A DNA stretch of 64,000 nt, taken from the NCBI GenBank assembly GCA_030512335.1, contig JAULSU010000006.1, positions 124,001 through 188,000 on the forward strand. The letters run 5' to 3'. Positions 33,220 through 44,631 of this stretch are shown piece by piece. The position numbers and the translations under genes are program-made. This DNA is from Immersiella caudata. Lineage: Eukaryota; Ascomycota; Sordariomycetes; Sordariales; Lasiosphaeriaceae. Within the stretch, counting starts at the first letter, position 1. Each line of letters opens with the position of its first letter. Under the pieces are notes generated by a model. That model saw only the letters and a program-made list of their open reading frames with translations. It made no database searches and was not told the DNA's origin.

Positions 33220-35250
33220 CTATATAAGCTTGATCCTCTGCTTCTTCCCCCTCGTCTCCCAGTTGGCATGCGGATGCTGAACGACGCCGACTCTCTCGTA
33301 TGTCGCCTCGCCTTCGACCTTCCTCAGAACCAGCCAGTAATAACACTCATCCCGGTCCAGAATCCTGGCGCAGTGAATGTCCTTCCCGTCCCACACCCAG
33401 TTTCCAGCTTCATCACAAGGGGCGACATCCACGACACATGTGATAGGATCCTTCTTTCCTACCTTGACGGAGAAGACCCCTTTAAGTTGTCGCTGCTTCT
33501 GCGGCCCCTTGGTACCGTCGGAGATACTGTCCTTGATTGACTTCCACGGCACGTACGGTCTCGCATGCGGATCGGGCTCGAAGTACAACGAGGCTCTCAG
33601 CAACTCCACCAAAAGGATGATGTACGACTCCCTATGCACAAGTTGACCTCGCTCATCGGTGCCAAAAGGTACGCAATGGACCTCCTCGACTTCAGCGTGG
33701 ACGACAGGTATCGCGTATGCCGGGTAAGGCCCGGTCAGATCGAGGAGGAAGCGTACTGGAGCGTCCACCGAGGCCCAGGACCAGGACGGCGCTGGTCGGA
33801 CATCACCCACCTTCAAGCACCTCGCGGAAGATTCTCTTTCCCAGAGCAGGCCAATGGGTAACGTTTCCTCCCACAGGCCGGCGCAATACTTCATGCCCAA
33901 GGCATTCACCATCTCGGCTGCCACACCAGAAAAAGCGGGCAACCTGTCGGTTGAATAGGTCAACAACCGCTTGCTGTACTCGTCAACCATCTCGCTCCAG
34001 CGCGAAAGCAGTTTCTGCTTCCGTTTCTCGCCTGCAATGCTGCTGCTCTTCCCGGTGCCGATATGCAAGGCGGCATAGTGCGATATCTTGGGCGGCAGTT
34101 CGTTGGCGGTATTGCGGTTGGCATAGCTCCCCATGTGCTTCGTCGCCTTCCACTTCATTTCCCCACACTCGCAATCGAGGTCCTGCATGCATTCCCAGAA
34201 GAGCTCATACGGACCAAAGTGCAACACTCGCGGGGCGAGCAGGCGCTCCTGGTATGCCCATGCTCGGCCTAGAAGAGGAAACAGTGCGTCTTTTTCCGGG
34301 TTGTAAAAGGGACCAAAGTCGGGGTGGGCCGTGGCGAGACGGAGCGCCAGGCGCAAGTCCTTGCGGAGCTTGCTAGCTTCGGGAAAAAGAACAGCGAGCG
34401 GGTCATCGTCGTCATCCGGCGCTCGAGCTACGGTGGCCGTGCCTTGACGGAAGCATCCGCTGCTGGGGGAAGTCGAGGCTATCGCGGAAACGGTGAGCCA
34501 GGAGTTGCGATAGACGCTCGACATGCGGCTGGCCTCCAGTTGCCAATCTGCCGGAGAGTCCTGGATGATGCACAAAGAGTCGATCCAAATATACCGTATG
34601 CCCAGGCGGCGCGCAATACGGGCTGCATCCTGGAATGTGAGCGGCAAACTGTCAAACGAAATTCCGGTCTTGTGCTCCTCGATGTTCTCCGTGGTTGTGA
34701 TCAACGGTCTTTCTCCGCCCCAGCTGTGCGACAAAGCAATGTATCGCTCGCTTCTCCCAGTCGACTCGAGGAGTTTGACCTTATCCGGCTCGTCTTCAGT
34801 GTCCCCAAGGTCAAGCACTCGCGTGGGAAGCGGAAAGGGCTCGTCGTTGCCACAGAGCGCGTGTTTCTCGAGGCACGCGCGGATCCAGTCTTGGGCTTGT
34901 GCGAAGCTATCCTCCGACGCGGTGTCTCCTGATGGCTGATACGGTTGGTTGGCTGCTTGGTCGGCCGTATACCATCGGTAATGCAGGTTGATTGCCTTGG
35001 AGTTGTTGGGGTACCCGAGGGAGCCATTGGGATCCGCATAGACGCTCATGTCCCGCCGACCGCGGAAGCGGAAGCTTGCATCATACCCAAAGCGCGTCTC
35101 GATATCGGGGATCAGATGGAGCAGTCCCTGCAGCATTGCTGCGCAGTACGGACATCCGTCCTCGGCGTGGGCCTTGATATCGGGGAGATCTGCCCATCGC
35201 TCGTTGGCCTGCGCGACGCAGAGCATGCAATTCGGATCGCCTGTAGACAT
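33220..35250 (-). CDS. HET-domain protein, full length
   Basis: 676 aa in one exon, ATG 35250. An N-terminal ~160-residue region has Cys pairs (NCMLC, GCPYC) typical of large HET proteins. The HET domain runs from YIALSHSWGG (170-179) through TFQDAARIARRLGIRYIWID and SLCIIQDS to RMSSVYRNSWLTVSAIAS and the later GRAWAYQERLLAPRVLHF. The C-terminal half holds the usual ELFWEC, PSWSWASVD and a final beta-rich stretch with ILDRDECYYWLVL. Family role: incompatibility-triggered cell death. Intact, unlike several neighbours; its C-terminus overlaps no other gene. Confidence 0.92.
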   Translation of the reverse strand: MSTGDPNCMLCVAQANERWADLPDIKAHAEDGCPYCAAMLQGLLHLIPDIETRFGYDASFRFRGRRDMSVYADPNGSLGYPNNSKAINLHYRWYTADQAANQPYQPSGDTASEDSFAQAQDWIRACLEKHALCGNDEPFPLPTRVLDLGDTEDEPDKVKLLESTGRSERYIALSHSWGGERPLITTTENIEEHKTGISFDSLPLTFQDAARIARRLGIRYIWIDSLCIIQDSPADWQLEASRMSSVYRNSWLTVSAIASTSPSSGCFRQGTATVARAPDDDDDPLAVLFPEASKLRKDLRLALRLATAHPDFGPFYNPEKDALFPLLGRAWAYQERLLAPRVLHFGPYELFWECMQDLDCECGEMKWKATKHMGSYANRNTANELPPKISHYAALHIGTGKSSSIAGEKRKQKLLSRWSEMVDEYSKRLLTYSTDRLPAFSGVAAEMVNALGMKYCAGLWEETLPIGLLWERESSARCLKVGDVRPAPSWSWASVDAPVRFLLDLTGPYPAYAIPVVHAEVEEVHCVPFGTDERGQLVHRESYIILLVELLRASLYFEPDPHARPYVPWKSIKDSISDGTKGPQKQRQLKGVFSVKVGKKDPITCVVDVAPCDEAGNWVWDGKDIHCARILDRDECYYWLVLRKVEGEATYERVGVVQHPHANWETRGKKQRIKLI

Positions 35251-35875
35251 GGCGCCGGTCGTCGGTCCGCAAACATGGATTGTCGGACATCATGGAGCCA
35301 GGAATTCTGGAGAGCACACCGCTATTAGTACTTTGTGCGTCGGATCCAGACGGTATGCGCCGCCAAGAGGGCTCTGCAGGGCTCGGAAGGCAAACTGACC
35401 GACTGCGCACTGAGATCACCGTAAGCTTGCAGTAGCGGAAAGCAGTATTGATCCTTCTTGAGCGACTGCTGGCGCCCAGATCTCGAAGGGGGACATCATG
35501 GTCTTTGCGTGGGTACGAGTCGTCGAGGTTTTGTTTTGGGCAAGAAGCACGATTTTGTCGACCAGACAGTCCTGTCAGCTTTGCAATCGCAATTTTCACT
35601 GGGACTACGGAGCGATGGGAGACGGATGGGGTCTTGGCATTTATTTCCAGGAGCCTGGAAAGAGGTGGTTGAATCGCTCCTGCCACCTTTCTGCGCTGAA
35701 ACAAAGCGATTGGCGAGCATTGGCTGTCAGGGCCCATTGTCTGGAAGCAGCGCTTTGCATTGGCGCAAGAAGCCCTACGGGCATTATCCCAAACATCAAA
35801 CCCCGAAATGCGATCATTGATGCCGATACTTTTGATCAAACCTGCTCCCCCTTCTCAGCCACCCAGTCTTTGCGA
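35251..35875. other. Intergenic
   Basis: Promoter of the leftward HET gene and 3' side of the secreted repeat protein. No gene seen. Confidence 0.45.
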
Positions 35876-37613
35876 TTACAACCACGGCAGCGTTGGGCCT
35901 CGATCCAGTGGGGAACCAGTTCCCGCCCAGGTGAGAGTGGCCACTGGCATCTGAACCGCTCCAGTTCCCGCTGGCAAGCGGCAGCTCTTCCCACCGCTCG
36001 CCGTCACGACACACTCCTCCGCAGGAAGCTCTTTGCTCGCCGCTGCGGTGAAGTATACGCTAAAAACCACGTCAGTTACGATGTTCGCCATTTGACACAA
36101 GGCCCCGGGAAGCCAGGAACTCACGGATGGAGAGGGTCCCTGTCGTCGCAATACCACGAAAATCGAAAGCTCAGCTGGCGAAGGGACCTGTCCAGCGCAT
36201 ATCGACAACGCGCCAATTGCCACGGCAAAGCCTCCCCGGCAGCGGCTTCGCACCCATGCCACTCCCCATCGTCGACCACCGGGATGCGGTTCAATCGGTA
36301 TACGTCTCCTGGGCCCGGGTTCGCCACGGCGAAGGTCCCGACCAAGGATACTTTCCCGGCGGCGTCGACAACAGTATCGGTCTGGTACTCGTGCAGCGTG
36401 AGGTTGGTCGTGTTGGCGAACGATTCGACGGTACAACTGCGGCTATAAGTCGTGTGCGGCATCAGCGGCGCTTCGGGCCAGTACCCAGAGAACCGAATCT
36501 TGTCGCCGTCGGCGGGGGCCGAGAGACTACAGTTGTAGGCGGATGCGCCCGCTTGGTCGGGACAAACGAGGCGAGCAGACAGGTAGCCTTCTCCTGTGTA
36601 CCGGGGCCTGATGACCGTCAGCTACTAACGTGGAGCGCGAGCAGGCCACTTACTCGTCGATACCCTCGATGAAGTCCGGACATGTCCACGACTGTCGAAC
36701 CCCCAAGATGCCGTACTCCGCCTCTAAAGATATTTCCGTCGACAGCACCTGCGTTCCGGCGGCAGCTGGCGTGCATTTTGACCAACGGGTCACGCCTTTA
36801 GAGCCCACTTCCGCTTTCCCGTCGAACGCCGCATGGCACGACACGGATTCACCAACCGCCGCATTCGTCAGATCGACAAACACATCGTATGATTTGTCTT
36901 CGTGATGCTGGTACAGAAACTTGTCAACCACCCACTGCGGATCGGCTGAACGATCGGGGCACCGCTCAGGGATGTAGTCCGGCTCAAATGGCAAGATGGG
37001 GAGCTGAGGTGTGATGGCGACGGGTGACGACAATGCGCCTGGGACCTGGGAGTTGCCCATGATGCACAGAATCTCCTGCCCACGGGCCGCTTCTGGCTCG
37101 TCCAGACACCCTTGGATCAGCGGCTCTTCCCACATTCCGGTCGAGTTGAAGACGAGTCTGTCATACTCGGTTAGTCCGACGGTACCACAACGAGAATGAG
37201 GCGGCATACCCAGAGGAGTTATCGCAAGTCCAACTGGCCTTGAGATGCATCTGAAAGCTGGTCAGATGGAATCGAAACTGCAGGCCTGTCACGTTGCAAT
37301 TATGCCACTGATCATCGGTGGTGGGTTCGAGCTCGATGTTTTTTGCCCTACACAACGCCACCACATGTGTGGCCGTGTTGAAGGCGAGGAAGCCTATATC
37401 CCCCTGAGTCCCCCCGCTGGAGCCATTGACAGTGGTTAGCTCGGGGCCCATGATGATGAAGTTCGGGTTGGTCAAGGATATCTCCAAGCACTCGGCCGGG
37501 GTGGTCGGCCTTGCATCCGGATCATTCGAATACTGGCGCCCCCATATCGCAGGTGAGGCTGAAGCCCCGAGAGCCAAGACCAGCGTGGTCAAGCATCTGC
37601 CAAGGCGCACCAT
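35876..37613 (-). CDS. Secreted protein with three tandem AltA1/AA1-like-looking repeats
   Basis: Four exons (37613-37210, 37157-36654, 36607-36125, 36059-35876) encode 524 aa. Introns of 52, 46 and 65 nt have CTAAC/CTGAC branches, and all phases agree. A signal peptide is clear (LTTLVLALGASASP). Three ~140-residue units end alike: W103-HNC-106 with W128-TCD; W260-SKC-263 with W292-TCP; W419-HGC-422 with W454-YCD. Between them are conserved N-x-S/T sites and Cys. The W-x2-C ... W-x-C-D ending resembles the AltA1/AA1-like family of secreted beta-barrels, normally single-domain. The ~60-residue tail is Ala/Gly/Pro-rich. Likely extracellular; role unknown. The 30-kb secreted gene looks like a one-unit relative. 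Confidence 0.75.
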
Positions 37614-38808
37614 CCTGGCGACGAAGATAACGGAAGAGGAGGGATGGATTGCGATTTCCCCGCTGCAGGTCGGGCGAGCCCTCTCAACACATCTTTCACT
37701 CCTCACTGGGCGACTTCGGGCTGAATTATACCGGCTTCTAGAAATCCATCGATTCTAGGCTGGATCAAATTGCCGAAAGCTAGTCGGCTCCGGCTAAGTC
37801 GACGGATAGTGCTCGCCTACCGATTTTGCGGCGCCGGAGCCTCAGGCCCGGAATTGGGACGCGCGCCAGAAATACATGCGAAGAATCTACATCCAATTAG
37901 CATGTTTATCGCCCGACGCATTCGCCCTGAACGCGGCACAACGCTTTCATGCAGCCCTGCCAGGAGTGGGAGGCTGTTTGCGTCCGTGCTGGCAACCCCT
38001 ATTGCCATTTGAGCTCAAATCAACACCAACCCAAAACGCCCAGCTATCGTCGCCAAAATTGAAAGCATCTTTGCGGAGCCCGGATTGTGATGGCAGTTTT
38101 GTCAGATCTCTCTAGCCCGACTCTCGATTTGTTTCCGCTGTGGGTCGTCCCGAGATCGCGCGCAGTCTGCATCCAGTGGGTCACCGGTGCAACGGTTCGA
38201 CATTTGTGGAAAAGATCGTTCCTGTGGCAACATTGAACCAGCGGCTTCGCTCTGCCTCTATGCAGAAGCGGCGATAAGCTCGATCGAATTTGAGACGCTA
38301 GTGTGGCTAGCCCTGAGTCGGTTGTTCGTGACGGCATCTCCTGGGTTGATCATGCTCGCCACCATCTCCGTAAAACAACAAAGGGGGAACTCGAATTTCC
38401 TCGGGTAGAGTGTTTAGTCCGGAATGCCGAAGCTTTCGCCCCTTTTGTCACAGCCTCAGTCTCTGGCTTGCCCGGCTGGACGGTCATGATGACGACGAGA
38501 TCCCGAGCTCGGATCCACTCGCCAAGACCGCCTCGACGACACTAAGATACCGGAATGGAGGGACCGCTCAAACGTTCGAGAAGGTCCACCGATGGGAGTT
38601 CATCATCCCAGCATAGCCTTTAAGGCTGACAAATAGGGGGCCCAGAGCCGATGCGGCAGTGATTTGAGCTGGGCGTATGCCTGCTTGTTTGAGGACGCTT
38701 GACCCGGTCGGGGGCCGACCTGGAGATAAAATTCTCGACCATCGTCATTCAGTGGAGAATGTGACGAGAATATAAGTGGTGGTCGCCCGGTCCCTTCGAT
38801 GCTGCACA
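37614..38808. other. Divergent promoter region
   Basis: 1.2 kb between the leftward secreted-protein gene and the rightward dehydrogenase. No ORF with coding character. Confidence 0.5.
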
Positions 38809-38913
38809 ATGCCATCATCTGCACTGCTCCGACTCTCCACCACCCGAACTACCTCCCCATCTTCCACCGCGTATCTCGACTCTCAGCTTCCACTACGTCA
38901 CTACGTCATCACA

Positions 38914-40074
38914 ATGGCTGCCACGGACTACAAGTTTGAGGGATGGCTCGGCTACGATGCTTCTTCCGTAGCAGGCAACATGCGATGGGGCAAATTTGAG
39001 CCGAAGGCGTGGGAGGAGACCGATGTCGACATCAAGATCACACACTGCGGTATCTGCGGGAGCGATTTGCACACGCTACGCAGCGGATGGGTAAGGGTTC
39101 TGCATGAGCCTCTTTGCACAGGACGAGACTAACACCGCCAGGGAGCGACCCCCTACCCCTGTTGCGTGGGGCACGAAATCGTCGGTCGGGTGGTACGAGT
39201 CGGGAGCCAAGTCACACACCTCAAGCTCGGCGACCGCGCCGGTGTTGGCGCCCAAGCCGACTCCTGCCAAGGCCGCGACGGCAACTGCGAAGCCTGCACA
39301 TCAGGCATGGAGAACTACTGCCCCAAGCGCAACGTCGGCACCTACGGCAGCAGGCACTGGAACGGCGATAAGAGCTACGGCGGGTACGCCACGTACTATC
39401 GCGGCCCTGCCTATTTCGCCATCAAGATCCCTGATGCCATCTCTTCGCTCGAGGCAGCACCCATGCTCTGCGCCGGCGTAACGGCATACACACCTCTGCG
39501 CTTCCACGGCGCTGGGCCCGGCAAGCGCGTCGGTGTCATCGGACTCGGTGGTGTCGGTCATTTCGCCGTCATGTGGGCCAAGGCCATGGACTCCGACAAG
39601 GTCGTCGTTGCCTCGCGCTCCTCTTCCAAGAAGGAAGACGCCATCAAGCTCGGCGCCGATGACTTCATCGCCACCGCCGAAGAGCCTGACTGGGAGAAAA
39701 AGCGCGCGTCCTCCCTTGACATCATCATCTCCAGCGTATCTAATAGTGACATGCCCCTGATGAAGTATCTCTCCCTCCTCCGTCTCGACGGAACCTTCGT
39801 GCAGGTTGGAGCACCGGACGATGGACTTCCGACGATTGGACAGTTCCCGCTCATCATGAAGCGGTTGAAGATCACGGGGTCGTTGATTGGGTCGCCGAGC
39901 GATATTAGGGAGATGTTCCAATTGGCGGTGGATAAGGGTGTGAGGCCGTGGGTAGAGGCGATTCCGATGACGGATGCGAATGGAGCGATTGTGGATATGG
40001 AGAAGGGGAAGCCAAGGTATCGGTATGCTTTGGTGAATGAGCCGGAGGAGCAGGGGAAGCAGGGGAAGTTGTAA
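38914..40074 (+). CDS. Zinc-dependent, NADP-type alcohol dehydrogenase (cinnamyl/Adh6-like)
   Basis: Exons 38914-39090 and 39142-40074 (51-nt intron, ACTAAC branch) give 369 aa. Catalytic zinc ligands are in HCGICGSDLH and GHEIVG. The structural zinc lobe has C-x2-C-x7-C within GNCEACTSGMENYC, and the Rossmann motif is GLGGVGHFAV. The order fits the Adh6/cinnamyl alcohol dehydrogenase subfamily, which reduces aromatic and aliphatic aldehydes with NADPH. An upstream in-frame ATG at 38809 would add 35 residues rich in Ser, Thr and Arg with no acidic residue until an Asp near position 24, possibly a mitochondrial presequence. Both ATGs have good contexts. Confidence 0.93.
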
Positions 40075-41128
40075 TTGTGATGTGGCGTAATTAGATCTGG
40101 GGGAGTTGGGGGGAATACCGTACCTGATGTTCCTGTTTATTGCTTGAACGGGATTTCTGGGGGAGTTTGGTGCTGGATTGTCAGGTGTCTGGTGCTTGGC
40201 GATAGGGAGTCCCACTTGGCCGTCTCAGAATCCTGTGACGTGCCTCTGGGTTGGATGAGGGGATGGGTGGCGATACTTGGATTTGCATTTAGTTTGGCAG
40301 GGCAGGGAGAAGCTGGAAAGACATCACTCATCCTCTTGAGGAAGTTCTCGGCACACGGTATGTCAAGCCTTTGTAAGTATTTGTCCAGGCCTTGGTTCTG
40401 ACCCCTTTTCTAGCGGCGGTCTTCACTGCGCACTGTCAACAATGCTGACACGTGCGCCAAGAATCCTCGCTAAGCTGAAGGGTGTTGACGCTGTTCTGGA
40501 AACCCAGTCTCAGGGTAGCATTCTGGCGTCGCAACGCCCATGCCTCAGCTTCCATGTTTCACGGCCCCTCGTCTGCGCAGCATCATTTCTTCGGACCCAC
40601 CCGCCTAGAGCCAAGATCGCATCACGGAAACGGTCACAGCGGGGTCCTTCGGGCCTCGACGCCACCAAGTTAGGGAGTCCGAAAAAAATATAGTCGGACC
40701 GTTTCGTCGGCGGCGGTGGATGGTATCTCGGCCGAAGGATCTAGATGAGGGGATCACGTCCGACGAAGCACCGGCACTACTAACCGATTTCCCCACAATG
40801 TCGAATTCCTGGGGCCCCGGATTGTGGCGCACCGGCGCGTTGATGCTCAAATCCTCCACATCGCGTACCTCATCCCCGCTGGGCGCATTTCGGCGGCTTC
40901 GACGCCGCCGGGACGTGGGGACGGTTGGCGATGCTACGTCAGGTGTGAGCATACGCTATGAATACCGAGTTTGCATGAGACTGCGATGTCAGGTGTCAAG
41001 TGTTCATTTCCGGCTTGGGGAGGACTGCAGGCTTTGAGTACTTAAGGGGGACGGATATCGCGATGGTGAAAGGAGGAGAATGGTCTTCAGCCACTGTCTG
41101 AGTTCATTCATCAACAACAAACTCCAAG
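40075..41128. other. Intergenic, promoter of the LPMO gene
   Basis: GC-rich, with CGG-rich clusters at about 40700-40730 and 40885-40920 (ttcggcggcttcgacgccgc, an inverted repeat). No gene. Confidence 0.45.
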
Positions 41129-42302
41129 ATGAAGACCACCTTTGGATTAACTCTTCTCGCTGCAGCGACGGCGGTTGAGGGACATGGCTATGCCACGAAG
41201 CCGTCTAGCCGGACCCGACTCGGCTCAGAGGTATGTACGGAACATCAGATGTTTGAACTTGACTGCTCACATATAACAGGCCGGTCTTGACAAATGCCCC
41301 GAGTGCACCATCCTCGAACCCGTCCAAGCTTGGCCTGACCTCGACATCGCCCCCGTGGGTCGCAGCGGTCCCTGCGGATACAACGCTCGCCACGGCATCG
41401 ACTACAACACCCCTGGCGTCAACTGGGGCAAGAATATCGTCGCCACGTACAACCCCGGCGATTTCATCGACGTAGAGTGGTGTGTCGACCACAATGGCGA
41501 CCACGGCGGCATGTTCGCCTACCGCATCTGCCAGAACCAGACCCTGGTCGACAAGCTCCTCACTCCGGGTTACATCCCCACCAACGACGAGAAGCAAGCC
41601 GCCGAAGACTGCTTTGAGGCCGGAACCCTCTCGTGCACCGACGTTTCCGGCCAGCACTGCGGCTACAGCCCGGACTGCTCCCCTGGTCAGCCCTGCTGGC
41701 GCAACGACTGGTTCACCTGCAACGCCTTCCAAGGCGGCGACCATCGCGGCTGCCAGGGCGTCGACGCGAAGCCCCTCGGATCATGCTACACCAGCATCGC
41801 CGGCGGATACCCCGTCACCAAGAAGATCCGCATCCCCAACTACAGTTCACAACACACGCTGCTATCCTTCAAGTGGAACTCGTTCCAGACGGGGCAGATC
41901 TACCTCTCCTGCGCCGACATTGCTATCTCCGGGTCGGGAACTGGTAATCCTGAACCGAACCCCGGGAATCCGGGAGGTTGTACGCCTGCTTCTACCGTTG
42001 CAGTTACTTTCAACGAGTTGGCTACTACCTCATACGGACAGAATATCAAGCTCGTGGGTTCGCTTTCGCAGCTGGGAAGCTGGAATGTTGCGAATGCCGT
42101 TGCGCTGTCGGCGTCGGGGTATACCAACTCGAATCCCCTGTGGTCGACGACACTGAATTTGCCGGCGGCCACGACGTTCCAGTACAAGTTTGTTAGGGTT
42201 GGGAGCAATGGGCAGGTGGCGTGGGAGAGTGACCCGAATCGGTCGTATACGGTACCGCAGACTTGTGATGGGGTTGCGACGGTTAGTTCTTCTTGGAAGT
42301 AA
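41129..42302 (+). CDS. Starch-active lytic polysaccharide monooxygenase (AA13) with CBM20
   Basis: Exons 41129-41230 and 41280-42302 (49-nt intron) encode 374 aa. The signal peptide ends ...TAVEG and the mature protein starts with His (HGYATKPSSRTRLG), the copper-brace histidine of AA13. The second His is expected in DHNGDHGGMFAY, with the axial Tyr further on (IYLSCADIAI). Cys-rich loops (CGYSPDCSPGQPC, NDWFTCNAF) are typical. A Gly/Pro/Asn linker at about 255-270 leads to a C-terminal CBM20 starch-binding domain (TVAVTFNELATTSYGQNIKL; GSLSQLGSWN). Role: secreted oxidative cleavage of retrograded starch together with amylases. Confidence 0.95.
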
Positions 42303-42462
42303 TTTGGAAAACGGGAGATGACATGATGACGATGATGACATGGGTTTTGTTCGCGATCTGGTTTCTTGTACATATTTTGTTCTTTTCTTGCATATATTTG
42401 AACTCTTTTTCTTTCCCCCCCCCACCCGCCCTTTTTTTTCCCCTATCACACCCCTGATCCCA

Positions 42463-43302
42463 TCAAAACCCAATCTCCGTCCCCAATATTTCTGGAGGAT
42501 CCCCAAACCCACAATTCTTCTCCCAACACTTTGTAATCGTATGCACATACCGAATCTTCCCTCCCTCCACCCGAAACTCATGACTATCCGGCAACCCGCT
42601 CCCCCCAAACGTCAAAAACACACTAACCACCCCCAACACCTCGTCGATCACATACCGTCTGTTTACCAAGTCAATCCCACTCGGGACCCCGCTGTTGCAC
42701 GTATCCCCCGGCGCGGTGTACAATCCTCCCTCAAGTCGATGACAGGGTGTTCCCCAAGGTACATCCACGGAGCCGGTTCCGTTCTTGAAGAGATTCAGGT
42801 AGGCATCGCCGGCTGCTTGGATTTTATCGCGGGGTGTCGACAAGGTGGAGGGAACGGGCTGCCAGTTCTCGCGGAGGGCGTAGTATAGCGTGTGCTGCGC
42901 GTTGAAAAGCCAGTCATCCGTGGTAGTTATGATGGAATCGATCTTGGAAATGGCGGTTCCGTTGCCGTTAAGCCAGATCTGCGTGCCGATTACGTAGGGC
43001 TTGGAATTGGTTTTGGCATTGGGAGCGACGATGATTTCGGTGTAGGTTGCGCAGTTGGTGGGGTCGTGGATGGAGCGATGGTGGGAGATTGCGAGGGGGG
43101 TGGTCGAGAGGATGCCTGAGGTGAGGTTGATGGGTTTGAAGTTTTCATGGTAGATGGTCGAGGGGGTTAAGAGGGGGAGGTAGCGTGGCTCGGCGAGGGA
43201 TTGGGCGGCGATGTAGCGGCGGGTGAGCTCGGAGAGGGCGGGGCGGGTGCAGGTGGCCGAGGCTAGGGGGGTTAGCCCTAGGAAAAGGGGGAGGAGTTTC
43301 AT
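42463..43302 (-). CDS. Secreted DUF8021 protein
   Basis: 279 aa, one exon; ATG 43302 chosen because a signal peptide follows directly (MKLLPLFLGLTPLASA). Conserved blocks of the fungal DUF8021 family are seen in order: RYIAAQSL, YHENFKPINLTSGIL, HHRSIHDPTNCATYTEIIV, YVIGTQIWL, DSIITTTDDWLFNA, TLYYALRENWQPVP, VPWGTPCHRLEGGLYT, CNSGVPSGIDLVNRRYVIDE and LPDSHEFRVEGGKIRYVHT. Function unknown; secreted, NTF2-like fold is often assumed for the C-terminal half. Tail ends with a Cys pair (CWEKNC). Confidence 0.88.
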   Translation of the reverse strand: MKLLPLFLGLTPLASATCTRPALSELTRRYIAAQSLAEPRYLPLLTPSTIYHENFKPINLTSGILSTTPLAISHHRSIHDPTNCATYTEIIVAPNAKTNSKPYVIGTQIWLNGNGTAISKIDSIITTTDDWLFNAQHTLYYALRENWQPVPSTLSTPRDKIQAAGDAYLNLFKNGTGSVDVPWGTPCHRLEGGLYTAPGDTCNSGVPSGIDLVNRRYVIDEVLGVVSVFLTFGGSGLPDSHEFRVEGGKIRYVHTITKCWEKNCGFGDPPEILGTEIGF

Positions 43303-43935
43303 GGTGACGACTTCTTTCCTACGACCGACCAAGTTGGAATTAGAGGTGGTGAGAGATGCGAATACGGCCAGTTGGTCGTGGCGTTGCTCTTATTTCAGCT
43401 TCCAAGCCTTCATCTCAATCTCAATTCAGGAACCATCTTCTAACCGCTGCGACCCACAGCCGCGACAAACCATGATGACGGCCAAGACATCAAAATCTTA
43501 TTCGCTTCGTCCCAATTGAACAGAAAGCTATCCCATCGGCCCTCCTTCTACTCCCGCCCTGCACAGTACCTAACACACGGGATAATCACCCGTCCCCTCT
43601 CCCGTCTTAATATCCCCCCAATTCCCCCTTCCCCTCCTGATTGGCTCCCCCCCTCCCAAAATCCCCCTTTAGCCTCCCAACTCCAAATTCCAGATTACTT
43701 CCACCCTGCTACGCCCCTCACGCAAACCTCCCCAAGATTCCTAGGCAGCGGTTATTAGATGAGACCAAGAGGTGTTCCCCTTCCCCCCATTCTCCGCGTT
43801 AGAAGACCCGTGCTATTCGATTCCCGTTTCCCGTCACCCAAGCCCTTTTCTCTCATCCCCTCATCTGACTAGCGCAGCGTACTGCAGTCCCGGCACCCAA
43901 AGAAAGCCACGAAACAAAACAACCCAAGACTAACG
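43303..43935. other. Divergent promoter, C-rich
   Basis: Strong pyrimidine bias with runs such as CCCCCCTCCC around 43600-43660. No gene. Confidence 0.45.
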
Positions 43936-44488
43936 ATGCTCGTTCCGTGCGGGCTCAAGGTCGCGACGGCCTGTTATTGGCTGGTATCTCTGGCCGCCGG
44001 GGTGCAAGGGCGGGCTCTGTACGTACTCCGCTATGATCGTCTTTACCAAGACCGGACCAAGACAGACAAGCTTTTGAATGCTGTGCAAACTAACACGTGT
44101 TTCGGCATGTAGAAACGCCCGCCAAGTCCCGGACGAACCTGACTGGTCGTGGGCTATCACTGGGTACTCGGAGGAAGGATGCAGGGGGGAGATCATCGCT
44201 AACTGGCGGGGCGCCAACGACGTGCCTGCATGCATCAAGATCGCCGCGACCAAGTCGATATCAGGTGGGTCGGGGGCCGGGAATACCGTCAACCTGTGGC
44301 AGGATCGGGACTGTCGCGTTCCGGCTGGTGACTTGACGCCTGCTGGCCAGGATCGGAATGGGTGGCCGTGCTACAACGCCGCCATCCAAGGATTCAGCGT
44401 AGGAAATCTCATCCTGGGCCAAACCCTGAATGTATCCGACGGAGAGGGGACGACCACCATGGTGAGCTTAGACTTTGCATCCTTGTAA
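43936..44488 (+). CDS. Small secreted protein, unknown
   Basis: Exons 43936-44018 and 44113-44488 (94-nt intron GTACGT...GTAG) give 152 aa. The first exon is a signal peptide (ACYWLVSLAAGVQGRA). The mature part is DEPDWSWAITGYSEEGCRG..., with Cys in EGCRGEI, VPACIKI, DRDCRVP and WPCYNAA, likely two disulfides, and a C-terminal beta-rich end. The form is that of a fungal small secreted Cys protein; no named family. Confidence 0.7.
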
Positions 44489-44631
44489 TCGGCGTCAGTA
44501 ATGGTAGGGAACATGTACACGACTGGATAGAGGGAACACATGGTTAGATTGTCGTACTTGGTCGGGTGTACAATAGAAGAAATCCGACTTCATCTGGTCC
44601 CGTCCCATCGTATCCTCCTGTTATCATCTCA

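Noticed and set aside
35081..35839. 252-codon minus-strand ORF
   Set aside because: Overlaps the HET gene start in another frame and lacks domain signal.
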